Assembly (NCBI GenBank): GCA_037043235.1
Contig: JAWRVZ010000136.1
Coordinates: forward strand, 1,798,001 to 1,862,000
Reading direction: 5' to 3'
Source of the DNA: Rhodeus uyekii
Taxonomy: Eukaryota; Chordata; Actinopteri; Cypriniformes; Acheilognathidae
DNA length: 64,000 bases
In this document: one piece after another, positions 10,265-21,560 of the stretch
Layout: each line of letters opens with the position of its first letter
Position numbering within the stretch: the stretch's first letter is position 1
Translations under genes and position numbers: made by a program
Notes under the pieces: model-generated
Seen by the model: only the letters and a program-made list of their open reading frames with translations
The model's database searches: none
Told to the model about the DNA's origin: nothing

Positions 10265-12103
10265 TATGCATTCACTCATCTTACTTGCACAAATACAGAT
10301 TCAGTATTCCTAAAAAATGAATAAAAACAGTGAAATGCAAACTCGTCTACTTTACAGCTGTGAATTTGCATTTCCTAGGGTTTTTGGTGTAAAGGGGCCT
10401 TTACATTAGTCAAAAATAGAACTTTTGTTTTGTTTTTGTTATAAAAAAAAGGAACCTAACACAATACTGCTTTCTGTCAAAAAAAAAATCTAAGTAAATT
10501 GGTTACATTTTAAAATGTAATGTAATATTGTAACACATTATTTTTAAAAGTAACTTTTCTCAACAGCTGGTACAAACATTTAAAATAAATGCTATCACCC
10601 CCTTTGAGTACTGAGCTGCAATCACACGCTAAGTCCTAAACTATCCTGTCAGTCCGATTAGCAAATGACAGGTCCACAAAAGAAAAAGCACATGACCACT
10701 TTTGAGAGGGAGTTTAAGGTTGCCATTATGTCTACATGGCAATTTGTGTCTTTTCTCTGACATCTCTTCCTCTTTTTCTCAGGTGCCATGGTTTCACTGT
10801 GATTAAAGTGAGCATATTACACTGTCTTCTCTTATTACACACACATACTCACAAGAGCACTCTCCCTTTCCTTCTCTCCAGACGCATTTCACAGCTATAC
10901 ACCACTGACAATTTTCCTCTGTCTTCCCAGATAGCCTTGAAAGCAAGATAAACTCAATGTATTTCACCATGTTAGATTGAACATTAGTCAACCTTTTCAA
11001 AGATCAGCAGATAATTTTTTACTATGTTTCTAGACTGGTTTACTCAACTGAAAACAACATAAAAAAGGAAGTTCATCAAGTCAATGGATAACTTTAACTG
11101 AGCAAACTTCAACAGCATTTAATTGGCTTGTAGCCATTCCTTCTATCCTAATGAGCTTGTTTTCATTAGTATCGTTTAAGTGCAGTGCTGTGGAAATGAC
11201 ATGAAGTTGTGGCTGGATGTTATGAAAGGTAATAAAGTCCACATTTTAATTATTCAGCCTGGATCTCATTAAGAGAAACAGGAATCAGCGAATGTTGGTG
11301 AAGAGCTCTATCCCCTCCAAGATCATGGGCATATTGGTGAGACTAAATACATAAAGCATATAACGATTTGTGTAATATAATATTCTGAGTTTTTGCAATT
11401 CACAGTTTTTATTCTTTTTGAGGAATTCATTTTTTTCTGAAAGTGAGATGAGAAAATGAGTAAGGTGTGTGTGTGTCTGTAAAAACTAGTATAAAAACAA
11501 TAAGGCATGGTTCTTGTGAAATTCCTCTGTCCATAAGAACAGCCAAAAACATTTTAAGCTTTGGACACCTGCAAATTAACTCCCTCTTTGCTCTTTGATT
11601 AAATGTTGTTTACCATCTTCTGGAACAGTATGTTAACACCAATGAGCTGAATAGAGTGGTTACCCGTCCATCACTCTTAACTCTAAACAGCAGCCACAGC
11701 CTCTCTCCACAGTGACCACGTCATCAATCCTGAGCCGGGCCTGCAGTGAGACAGTCTGGGCATTAATGTCAACACTTCATTAACACAGGCAGGGAATGGG
11801 GCCCGAGTATGATACACATAACCTAGAACCCAGACTGCAGCTCTGCTACTGGCCTAGACTCTTCTGTGGAAAAACTGAGTATATTTAGACACCTGCTGTG
11901 CAGAGCACTCCTGCTTCTGGGAAGATGCGATGGACCATGTCCTGTCATATTCCAGCTTTATTCTCACAAAGTCACACATACAAATTGTGTCCAACCAAAC
12001 CTAGCAGCTGCACGTTCAAATGGTTATTCAAACAGTTCATGGAAAGTCAATAAAATAAAATGAAATAAATAAATAAAAATAAACTAGGACTGGGTTCATG
12101 TAT
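10265..12103. other. Unannotated stretch
   Basis: AT-rich DNA. Around 10490-10570 the words GGTTACATTTTAAAATG and AAAAGTAACTTTTC resemble a common fish repeat edge. Short frames at 10736-11000 and 11866-12063 show no domain. No RNA gene or exon supported. Confidence 0.5.
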
Positions 12104-12113
12104 CTATATACAG

Positions 12114-12142
<29 letters not shown>
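12104..12142. repeat. (TA)n microsatellite
   Basis: About 18 TA units, interrupted by one CAG near the left edge. Confidence 0.95.
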
Positions 12143-12149
<7 letters not shown>

Positions 12150-12388
12150 ATCAGAAATGCTGTTTGTTTCATAACAAATCAACATATTAGAAATATTTCT
12201 GAATGATCGTAGACTAGAGAATGGCTGTTAAAAGATTTCTGTTAAATTGTACTTTATACATTTTATTTGTTTTGTAATAATTTGCATAATACTTTTGGTT
12301 TTACTGTATTTTTGATCAGATAAATGCAGCCTTGGGGAGTATGAGAGACTTCTTTCAAAAATAGAAAAAAGTCTTACCAACCACAAAC

Positions 12389-12697
12389 TGTCACGCGTAC
12401 TACTTTTTGATTGTGCTTAGTTTCTGTTTGCTGGGTCTTTAGGTTTGTTATTTTCAATCACATGCGTTTCTTTGTCTTAGGTTCCCACCAGTCATCAGTT
12501 GTCATGGACACTCTAATCATCACACCTGTCCATTATCATCTGATTATGAATGTGTATTTTAGTTGCTCTGTTTTAGCCTTTGGTTTTTATTAAGGCTTGC
12601 GTGTACCATTATTTTGCCTTCATTTTTGTGAGTTTGGGTTCATTAATGGACTCTTGTTTACTGAAACCATTTTGAACCATCCTCCATCTTCTTAACA
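12389..12697 (+). mobile_element. Solo LTR, exact 5-bp target duplication
   Basis: Starts TGTCACG, ends TTAACA, and is bracketed by CAAAC at 12384-12388 and 12698-12702. Length is 309 bp. The TGTCACG start resembles the 5' end of the minus-strand LTR at 20961-21304, which sets the orientation. No coding sequence. The frame at 12411-12593 is chance. Confidence 0.8.
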
Positions 12698-12702
12698 CAA
12701 AC

Positions 12703-13615
12703 ATCTGAAGTGCAAATTATCATATTCATGACTCCTTTAAAATTTTCTTAAACTTGCAATTTAAATATACACATTATTTAAGCCCAGAAATTAACTCCTA
12801 AGTACCGTGATTCAGATCCTGTCCACATATGAATGGTCTCTCACCAAGTGCTAATCTAATTTTGCTCAGTTCTCATAACAATCAGATGTCTGCTGGAGCA
12901 AAAGTATACTTCTCACCATCTGGGATGACCCGCTTTCCTGCATAGATCTGCATCGCCCCAAGTTCCCAGCCCTCTGACCTGACCCATGATCTTTGTCCTG
13001 TGACCCCAGACGCAGCCATTAGCATCAGAGATAGGGGGTGTAACTGGACACTCACTATTACACAGCGGGTGATTAGAGCAGGACTGGAGAGCACAGGTAT
13101 CATGACCTTTCACCCGATAATGAAATTAGTGCTTAGCAGCTTATATTCAGGGTCAGAGAAAAAGGTCAAGCGCGAAAAAGAGAAGTCCTTATTACCAGTC
13201 TAGGCTGCCAAGGTCTTGAGGAAATAAGGAGAGATAAGGACAATCTACACACTGCTAATGAGGAACAGACTGGTGGCTCAGACAATGAAAGTATGGAGAA
13301 CTTTGGCCAAGAAAGTATTACTGGTTAAGCATCCAAACACAACTACTGTGGAGCCATACTCGTAAACTCCTGTTGTTTTTCTAGAAAGGCTAACTTCCAC
13401 CAATACAAGGGTAGGCGGTGACCCACCTGACTTTTGTTTGCTGTATAGGTGTGAATCCTCATTGTGTTGAGTAACTAACACAATGAAGTGCTACTTACTT
13501 ATCCCGACCAAGTTCTACATTGTCATTTTTAAAAATCAAAATGAATTGCACATGCAAAACTGTTGAGAAAGCTGAGATAACCAAACAGCTCTCTTGCTCA
13601 CAAATTGGTGAAAAG
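12703..13615. other. No feature recognised
   Basis: Three overlapping frames at 12882-13203 on both strands shadow each other and have no recognisable domain. No repeat ends seen. Confidence 0.5.
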
Positions 13616-13728
13616 CTTGATTCATTCTAGTAAATCAGTTTATTCTATACAGCTCTATCTCTCCAAAGTGGTGTTGGAAAGTATGATTCATTCTAATGAA
13701 TCAGTTTATTCTAAACAGTACTTTCTCT
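13616..13728. repeat. Local imperfect tandem duplication, about 65 bp
   Basis: The words GATTCATTCTA and AATCAGTTTATTCTA recur at a spacing of about 65 bp (near 13620 and 13685), with several differences. Non-coding. Confidence 0.6.
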
Positions 13729-13866
13729 AATAACTTTTTTAATAAGTTTCACTTTAAAATACATTTTAATCAGATTTTAATAATGTTTTTTTGTCATGGT
13801 TTAAATCAGTATGCTTAATTTGATGTGTTGACTAACGTACTAAAGCACATGTAAATCCAGGGACGT

Positions 13867-14112
13867 AGAGTTAATTTGGAAGAAGTTTGGCCAGGCGGAA
13901 ATTGACTTTTTCGCATCCGAGGAGACATCGCATCCCTCTGTCCACTCTGGTTCTCCCTCACGCACCAGCTCTGTCTCCTCCATTTGTGTTCGTGGACCAT
14001 GAAAAGCTCAATTTTATTTGCCCTGTTCAATGTTACATTCACAGGACTGTTCAACGGTGTAAACCAGAGCTTCGGTTCACTCAGACAGGGTTCCCCAGCT
14101 TCCAAGCAGATA
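13867..14112 (+). pseudogene. DIRS RNase H-recombinase deletion remnant
   Basis: One frame gives a KKFGQAEIDFFASEETSH block (RNase H, the same position as SQETSHGPLWFS in copy D1). Another frame (from 13887) gives FVDHEKLNFICPV followed by VQRCKPELRF, a block I recognise from the middle of DIRS tyrosine recombinases. Several hundred codons that normally lie between them are gone. No catalytic HxxR or Y is present. Confidence 0.6.
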
Positions 14113-14116
14113 TTGA

Positions 14117-14838
14117 AGGGGACCTATTATACAAAATTCCCTTTTACATAGTGTTTGATCATAAACGTGTCAACAATGTGTGTGCACAACCACCCTATAA
14201 TGGTAAAAATACATCCACTCCTTTTTTTTTTAAATCCCCATAAATTATAAGTATTGTCTCAGAATGAGCTGCTTGCAAGTGATGTCACATTGCACAAGCC
14301 CCACCCACGACAGACAGACTCTTCCCTATTAGCATGTGTAATTGTTTCCCAGAGGATTTAACAGCAACATTTAAGTCATAATGTATTCTTATTAAAGCTA
14401 CAAAAGTTGACTAACATCCAACTCTCTGCTTTGGGTGTGTGTGCTCAGAAAACCATATATCATAAGTGTATACTCTTATAGCTTTAAAACGCATGGAGAT
14501 AATAAACTTTAATCATGATGAACTGCAAAATCACGTGACCATGACCACGATAGAGATGATAATCAATTCCAAACAGCTTTTGGCAGAGTATCACAAGACA
14601 GTAACCACTGTCAAGGTTCCGCCCTCTTCTGGAGAGTGGGGTGGGGAGCAGCAGCTCATTTGGATTTAAAGATACATGCATAAAAGCAACATGATTTTCC
14701 TTACCCTGAAAAATTGTCATTGGCAACATGGTATAATAAATGATCTGTGGGTTTTTTCAGCTGAAAATTCATTGACACATTCTGGGAATTCCTGAGACTT
14801 CTATTACATCTTGTAAAAAGGGGCATAACAGGTCCCCT
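14117..14838. mobile_element. TTAA-target non-autonomous DNA element
   Basis: Inverted ends AGGGGACCTATTATA and TAACAGGTCCCCT are bordered by TTGA (14113-14116) and TTAA (14839-14842). Read as a TTAA duplication with one mutation, this suits the Kolobok or piggyBac superfamilies. The GGGGACC-type ends are common in cyprinid genomes. No transposase frame is visible. It lies inside DIRS copy D2. Confidence 0.7.
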
Positions 14839-15391
14839 TTAAGTAAGTGGATATTGGATGCTATGCCTAAGGACCATGAGGCACATCACCTTCCTTTGCC
14901 TCTGGCTGGAAGGTCTCAGAGTACAGTTCTCTCAAAAGAGAATTTCTAAGGTTAAGACTGTAATAAAGGTTCCCCGAGAAGGAAACAAAATGATGCGTTG
15001 TCTTGCAACACTGCCTGTATGCCTGTCAGTGACTTGCTTCAGCCAGTCAGAAGCGGATACTGTTTTTTTCCGGGTCTCCTTTGTGGCTGCAGTACACTGT
15101 CACACGTTAGGTGGTGTTGTGCCATTGACATTGGACATATTTGGACGCAATCAAGTAGGAGTGATCCCATAGCATCGTTCCCTTCTCATGGAACCATATC
15201 CATCATATCCGCTGATTTGTGCCGCAAATGCTTTGAGTACATTGGGTAGCACAATTTAACCAGATTCCAAAGACAATAGAAGTAAATTTGAAATTGCATA
15301 ACAAGATCTCTAAAATTCTATTTGATGTATTTCCTTATATGAAGTATATTATTTCTGTAATAAGTACTGTTTTTAACAGTTTGATAATGTG

Positions 15392-15971
15392 TACCTTATT
15401 TCCCTGCATATAACTCGCAGGTTATACCAGATTTTACAAACCCCGCGGGGGGGTTGTGCGGGTTATATAAGGGTGCGGGCTATCTCACAAATCTATTACA
15501 CGTAATAATATTTCAGAAGGTTTTTTGCGGTATTTTCTTTCTGCTTTTCTTTCTTGCGAGGGTTGTTGTCTCTGGCGCTTGTACTATCACTCTGACAGCT
15601 GGCGCTGATAGGCTGTCTGACCTGTCAATCATGCAAGACGACGTGATTGGCTGTGCTGCATGAGGGCGTGCTCTTCTCATCTCATCCGATGATCAACACC
15701 TGTAAAATATGCTTCTTAAGGACGTGCTGCTGCACAGCGGGAGAGACTGTTTTTTCTTTTTTTGTTCTGATTCTGACTTGTGTTTGTTTTCTTCTTGTTT
15801 GAATTCAACATTTGAAATTCGAAATGTGAACTTACACAAAAAAAGTTCATCAATTTATGGGTGCGGGTTATATACGGGTGCCGGTTATGCCAATGATTTT
15901 TTACACAAACCCCCAAAACCAGCGGGCTATATGAGGGTGCAGATTTTCTGCGTCTGCGGGACAATACGGTA
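15392..15971. mobile_element. Non-autonomous DNA element with subterminal repeats
   Basis: The left end TACCTTATTTCCCTGCATA and the right end (reverse complement TACCGTATTGTCCCGCAGA) form an imperfect inverted repeat. Inside each end the word GCGGGTTATATAAGGGTGC or variants occurs two or three times (around 15410-15480 and 15858-15945), a subterminal array typical of transposase binding regions. The open frames at 15454-15663 and 15709-16038 have no recognisable domain. Confidence 0.6.
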
Positions 15972-17471
15972 CTCATTTTTTACAGTGTACAGTAAATTGT
16001 ACAGACAGTCCAAAAGGTTTTACCTGTTTAACTTTTAGGTTACTCTTTTGAACATACTTATTCACCAGCATGCATTAGAGAGTATTTACAAAAAATAAAT
16101 AGCTTAGAGCCTTTAAAAAAAAAAAATCTGTATTTCAGAGATTAAAAAATATATATATTTTGGTTAGTCTCAATGCTGTACAGTACTACTCTGGTTTGTT
16201 CTGAAGTTCTCTTTGGTTGTGACCTTAACAGCTGTTTGTCAGAAGTGCTGTGGTTTCAGATCAGGCCGACAGTCTTAAGGAAAGTCAAGGGCCGGAGGAT
16301 TGCTTTCATCTTTCATACTGTGATTGTTATTTCATGAGCTCGTCTCTCCACACAGGATTTTTGAGTCAACAAGGATGTATGCGTGATGCTGTGGCCTCTT
16401 GCAGTACTGGGTCATGAGTCAGTGTTATGACACCCAGGACTCCTCTAGAAGCTCTTGTAGACATGCCTGTTCCATAACCCTGCTCCCAGGGGCCCTGACT
16501 AACATCCTGCAGAGATAAACAACTGCCACCCTGAGCGAGGCGTAAGTCTTGAGAGCATGCTCAGTCTAGCACTTCACAGTGCTGATTCAGCAGCTCAGCT
16601 ATGTAGATAAGAGCAGCTTAATCTCTGAGTGCCTGTGTTTGACAACATGTCAGTCAGATGAGTTTGTGGTGTTGTGACTGCAAAGAAGTTTAATTTGCAG
16701 GAGTCTGTCTGACCGACAAGTAACATTTTTAACATATACATAATGCATCAAACTGAATGAATGGGTGCTTTCCAGATGTTTCAAGAGTATAAAAATGATT
16801 GAATGATCTTTCATCATACTTTCTATTTCAAAGAACTGTTATAAACAAATGGTTAAATGTCATGGATTCTGTAATTGTTTTAGTCAAACATGTTTGTGCT
16901 AACAAGGAATATTCCTGTATTTAATTAATTATATTAAATAATCAAATTCAATATCTCTCTTTGGTCTTTTTCAGACAGGGGCAATTTCTTTTTTTCTGAA
17001 GAGGTCAGGTAAATTTGTTTTTGTTATTTTGTTATTTTTTTTATTAGAGCTCTTCTAATTTATTTAGACCATTGTAAAATAATGTAGACCTACATTTCTG
17101 CACCTTTTTAGTCAACTTTCTGGGTAAAATGGACCAACAACGGTAGGCTTTTCAAATTACTGCCAGCTGGCATCCCATTCAACATAAAATTAAATTAATA
17201 AGGTGAGCCAAATCCTGCTAACTGCTCAAAGTAATCACTGTAATAAAAGCATCCTTTCTCACCTTAATTAATATCTTCCCTTAAAAAAAAAACATTTTAG
17301 ACTGTGGAACAGGCGGTGATGCTACGAAAGTGCTTGGTCTAGGTTCGGTTTTGGCCTGTGTTATATCCTGCTCCCATTAACTGCACACTTTTGATTTCTG
17401 TTTCAAACACAGATGGCAATAGGGAGCCCAAACTTCAATACTGCACCATTAACGAATAAAATATATATGTA
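15972..17471. other. Unannotated stretch
   Basis: The segment 16190-16690 is of higher complexity and G+C than its neighbours and shows no repeat words. It could be conserved non-coding DNA, but one sequence cannot show that. No exon, RNA or element ends were supported. Confidence 0.4.
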
Positions 17472-18609
17472 TAGGGGAGTTTGGTTATGTCGACGGCTTC
17501 GGGGGTTCGAAAAAGGCGTCAAGATAACAGAGCGCTCGACTTATCATCCTTGTGTGGAGAGATCGGCTTGTGGTCGTTTGGGGGTGTTGGCATGGGTTTC
17601 TGGTTGTTAGCGGAGCGATTGACCAACAGTCCTGTCGTCCGTCGTTTTTTTTTTTTTTTTTATATACAAGTTTTGTCTGCGAGCCATATGCAGCCATCAA
17701 AAGAGCCACATATGTCTCCCGACCCCTGGTTTAGTGAGATAACCAACATCCAATATGGCGATTTATTTGATGAAGCGATCGGCATGCTATAAAAATATAC
17801 ATACACTGTATATGTTTGCTAACAACAAAAGGCATATGTGCACCAACTATACTGGATTTACCAGTATACAATAAAAAAACTCCTTCGATTCTCGATAAAA
17901 ACCATTAATTATATTCTCCAACATTGCAAACACAATGATCGCTCACAGCGTAAACAGTCATAACATATTCGTGAGGTCATCACGCTCTACTAGATTGCAT
18001 ACTTTCTTGTGTTCTGCCTGTCTAATATGCTGTCTCAACAAATTCAGCTTCGTCCCGTCTTTTAATAACCGTGTTCCCGCAGCGGTGCTGAGTAGAGCTC
18101 ACTTCAGAACAAAAGCAGGATGTGCTTGTGTGAGTGTGTTCGTTCATCTAAGCCTCATACTCATTGGTCGTTACCGCTCATTACTGACCAATGTCAAAAT
18201 ATCTGAGAATACCAATCAAATCAGAGAAGACATGCTTTATGTGCACACAGCGGATGAGGATTTGGGATGGGGCTGGACCCACGGCAGCTCTCATACGAAC
18301 GTGAATGTGCTTACAGTGCCACACAGGACTCTCTAAAGTGAGAGTAAAGCATCACTGACAGAGCGACCAGGACCGTGATCCACGTGCAACGCAAACTCAG
18401 CGCATGCGCAGTGAACTAGGTATTCTCTTGACTCACGAGATAACCATGTGAAGTGACGACTTTGTCCCTCTTTTTTGATCGAGATACTAGTGTTCGGCGA
18501 CATTAAGGAATTGACATTAAAGAATCGAAAATACTAAGACAAATAGGGAGTTTGGCGTTTCCACTTCAAAAACGTCAACATAATATGATTGGCGAGTTAA
18601 CCTCCACTG
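17472..18609 (+). mobile_element. TA-flanked element, pogo/Tigger-like ends (copy 1)
   Basis: Flanked by TA on both sides (17470-17471 and 18610-18611), with ends GGTTATGTCGACGGC on the left and GGCGAGTTAACCTCCACTG on the right. The second copy at 46881-47729 in the opposite orientation shares the ends and most of the interior at what looks like 80-85% identity. TA duplication with a CAGTGGA...CGGTTATNTCGAC type end suggests the Tc2/pogo/Tigger branch. A short frame (17935-18130) reading VNSHNIF, TFLCSACLICCLNKF and SFNNRV is conserved in both copies but is not a recognised transposase part. Confidence 0.65.
17640..17728 (-). mobile_element. hAT-type terminal fragment inside the TA-flanked element
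   Basis: Contains T18 followed by GAGCCATATGCAGCC and GAGCCACATATG, ending GACCCCTG. Read from the minus strand it starts CAGGGGTCGGGAGACATATG, a typical hAT end. This segment is absent from the other copy of the host element, so it is a secondary insertion. The opposite end was not found. Confidence 0.45.
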
Positions 18610-18639
18610 TATATATTTGTACTTTTAAACTACTATTTA

Positions 18640-18850
18640 CATTCTAAATCTTATTTTGTGGAACACAAAAATATATATTTTGAAGAATATTGGTAACAAT
18701 GTTTTGGTTATATTATTGACTTCCATTGTATGGACAAAAAAAAGTCTAATTATCTCCTTTTATGATTTACAGAAGAACAAATCATTTAGGTTTGAAATAA
18801 CAAGTGAGTGAATCATTTTCAATTTTGGGTGAACTATCTTTTAAATATAT
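18640..18850. repeat. Dispersed fish repeat (GTTCACC-type), copy 1
   Basis: Words TTTTGAAGAATATTGG, GACTTCCATTGTATGGAC and TTTTGGGTGAACTATC occur in the order of a very common fish DNA repeat whose end reads GATAGTTCACCCAAAA in reverse. Degenerate copy. The same family is seen at 20077 and 46128. Confidence 0.6.
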
Positions 18851-19979
18851 ACTTCATGTTTTAGTTGTATAATTAATCGCAACCAGAGCACATGACCTTC
18901 CATAACATCCGCATTCAGACAACAGACGCTGCCATCTTTGTAACTACAGAGAACCCAAACACATCAGAATCAGTAAAAACATCACAGGCATTCAATGTTA
19001 ATAAGGGTTTAGAGAACTAATCCAATCTAAAGCTTTTGTCTCACACACACACACATAAATACAGAGAGGAATATTTGAACATATGACAATAAATAACACT
19101 GAGAATATTGCTATAATGTATAATGAAAGTTTTGATCAGTCATAGTTTAATCTCTGCCCTACAGGGTTTTATGGGAAAACATTGCTGGACCCATTGCAGG
19201 TGGGGACAGTAAAATCCAGCAGTGGTCTAATTTTAGCGTGCATCTTTAATTGTTCAACACATGACATATGACCTCATAAACAGCTCAAAGGCATTTGTAG
19301 AGTCAACAAAAGACAGGAACTTATTGAAGGAGAAAATGGACACAGTGCTGTATGACAACCCACGAAAACAGCAGAATTTTTTTTTTTTAAATTAAGCACA
19401 CACAGACTTTAATCCTCTGCATGTCCTGTTTACTTAAAAACATTCTGAATGTTTTGACCTTGCCGGTATCTATAAACTGTAGATGGAAGTCCCCTTGTAC
19501 CCAAAAGCCCCTCTGGAAATGAGCTGCAATGAGATGAACTGGCATGAACAGGGAGAGAAAAAGAGGGAGACTATTTTTGGCTTGGCATGACATGATGTGG
19601 ATTGCATCAGTTCTATTAGATAAGAACAGCCGTGTGGACTGCACACAGACTATCTTCATTTTATCTCCCGTTGTCTTCATCTCTTTCAGGAGGTCAGCTC
19701 ATTAAGAGGCCTTACGAGACATGCATACTAATCTTCAGCGCATCATCTAAGGACAAACCCGTCCGATAAAGCATTGTCATTAATTACACCCAGAAGAGAA
19801 AAGATGAGATGTGACGAGAAGCAGAAAGAAGAGGAAAACCGTTGGTGAGAGAAGAGAGAGAGAGTGATTAAAGGACTCTCACACATGGCCTCAGGTGAAC
19901 CTGGTTCATGGTGTTCTTATCATCTTCCTGTGAGGGAGTGAGGAGAGAAAAGTCATTAGTTTGAGTTCTGTGTCTGTGC
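18851..19979. other. No feature recognised
   Basis: A 97-codon minus frame (19387-19680) is open but resembles nothing I know and follows a poly-T tract. No element ends or RNA genes seen. Confidence 0.5.
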
Positions 19980-19997
19980 TGGGGGGGGGGGGGGGGG
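19980..19997. repeat. Poly-G tract
   Basis: A run of about 18 G. Length in the assembly may be unreliable. Confidence 0.9.
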
Positions 19998-20076
19998 TGC
20001 AGTCCTTTGGTCAGGTCAGACACAGTCCATGTAACCACAGTTGCAACAGAACATTCATCTCAGGAGGAGATTAAGG

Positions 20077-20230
20077 TAAAAAGGACAATTCATCCAAAAT
20101 GAAAATTCTGTCATCATTTACTTACCCTTCTTTCTTCTTTTTCCATTAAATTTAAAATGAGAAATTTTGAAGTATGATCACGTTGCTCTTTTGAGAGCAT
20201 ACAGTGAGCAGGGCCCATTTGAACAAGCAA
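20077..20230. repeat. Dispersed fish repeat (GTTCACC-type), copy 2
   Basis: Left end AAAGGACAATTCATCCAAAA followed by TGAAAATTCTGTCATCATTT matches a widespread fish DNA repeat. The right end is not clear. Confidence 0.6.
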
Positions 20231-20863
20231 TTTGAATAACTTACAACTAAATATTTGAGCATTGCACCATTAAACCGTCGTTGAATTCCAGACCTATGTA
20301 TAATCTAAATATCTATAAAAGCCTCCAATCAGAAATAATGGTTGGAATACAATAGCAGTCTGATTAAATCACTAAATTCAGGTTTTACCTGACATACTTC
20401 AGTCCTTTAGATATGCACGATGCTGTTGACATTTACACTTCACATTTTGTATTTTATATTTTGTGTATATTTTGCCAAATTTCAACTGGTCAAATAAAAC
20501 AAGAGAAAATCACATTTTATGCTGCTCATTCAATGATTTGTTACTTCCCTGACATTTTTATTGCATGCCAATCACATTAGGCAATGACGAGTTAGCCCGA
20601 CTCTAATGTGCATTCTGTCTCATGATGACCTGCCACAAAAACACCACAAAACTTTGGTGTTTCTGGACCCTTCAGAAATCAACAATCTCTGGGGGTCCCA
20701 CTAGGTTCTTGAGATACACCCAGCTACAATTCCAGAGTTAATTCCAGAGACCACTGGCCTGGATCCCGAGCCACTAATACCTACACATCCCACCCAATGC
20801 CCTAATCAAACATTAGTAAACAAATTAATATATCTCTGTCATTGAATAAATACATTGATGTTG

Positions 20864-21560
20864 ATGTCAAGTCACCTTTATTTATCAATTATTTATATTG
20901 ACCTTTATTCATATTTACAATCGAGATGGTTTCAAAGCAGTAGTCACAGGAAAACAATACTGTTATAAAAGTATGTAGCTGAAGTGCGATGCGGAGATAG
21001 GACGTGCGAAGAACCAGGAATCAAACTGAAATACTTTAATTATAAAACAAAACAAAAGGCACGCAAGGGTGCAAACACTGAGAATACATCCACACGATGA
21101 ACATACAACATAACGTGAACAATTGACAACTGGGGAGTGAACATGGAGAATCTAAATGCTGGCTGTGATTAAACTGAAACACAAAACACCTTTGACTAAT
21201 AAGTGAAGAAGGGGACTGAGTGACGGTGAGATGAGGAACAGGGAACATGTGACAAGGGCAAGGCAAACTAATACTAATACTGTGACAATAACATAAACGT
21301 GACAAATACAAATAAAGTTTGTTTTGGCTGTACAGCAGCTTTAGAAGAGCAGGCCAATCAATAATATTGATGAATATTAAGTGTTAAGTGTCCCCAACTA
21401 AGCCTGCCAGGCGACAGGAACCAAAACTCCAGGAGGTGACAGAATGAAAGAAGAATAAAATGGAGAAAGAAAGAAAAAAATACTTGGGAGAAACCAGGCT
21501 CAGTCGGTGGACCAGTTCTCCTCTAGCCAACAAACAGTGCATGATTATTTTATGAAAAAC
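20864..21560. repeat. Widespread fish repeat, interrupted by a solo LTR
   Basis: Left part: CAAGTCACCTTTATTTAT and GATGGTTTCAAAGCAG. Right part: AGTGTCCCCAACTAAGC, CAGGAACCAAAACTCC and CTTGGGAGAAACCAGGCTCA. I recognise these, in this order, as one highly repeated cyprinid sequence. The two parts are separated exactly by the LTR at 20961-21304 and its AATAC duplications, so the LTR is the younger insertion. Confidence 0.65.
20961..21304 (-). mobile_element. Solo LTR, exact 5-bp target duplication
   Basis: On the plus strand it starts TGTTATAAAAG and ends ACGTGACA, with AATAC at 20956-20960 and 21305-21309. Read from the minus strand it begins TGTCACGTTTATG and ends CTTTTATAACA. A TTTTATAATTAAAG-type stretch near its 3' side could serve as the polyadenylation region. 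The 91-codon minus frame (21036-21311) is chance. 344 bp long. Confidence 0.85.

Larger units (their letters stand above)
13857..15205 (+). mobile_element. DIRS1-type fragment (copy D2), split by a TTAA element
   Basis: Left part (13857-14112) reads as DIRS RNase H joined directly to part of the tyrosine recombinase, so an internal deletion removed the domain between. Right part (14843-15205) has TTCCCCGAGAAGGAAAC, ATGATGCG and TTCCCTTCTCATGGAACC, which match the terminal and complementary repeats of the other DIRS copies. A 722-bp TTAA-type element (14117-14838) sits between the two parts. This gives the relative ages. Confidence 0.65.

Noticed and set aside
15709..16038. 109-codon plus frame
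   Set aside because: It crosses the right end of a non-coding DNA element and has no recognisable content.
19387..19680. 97-codon minus frame
   Set aside because: No recognisable family and no upstream or downstream exon evidence. Treated as chance.
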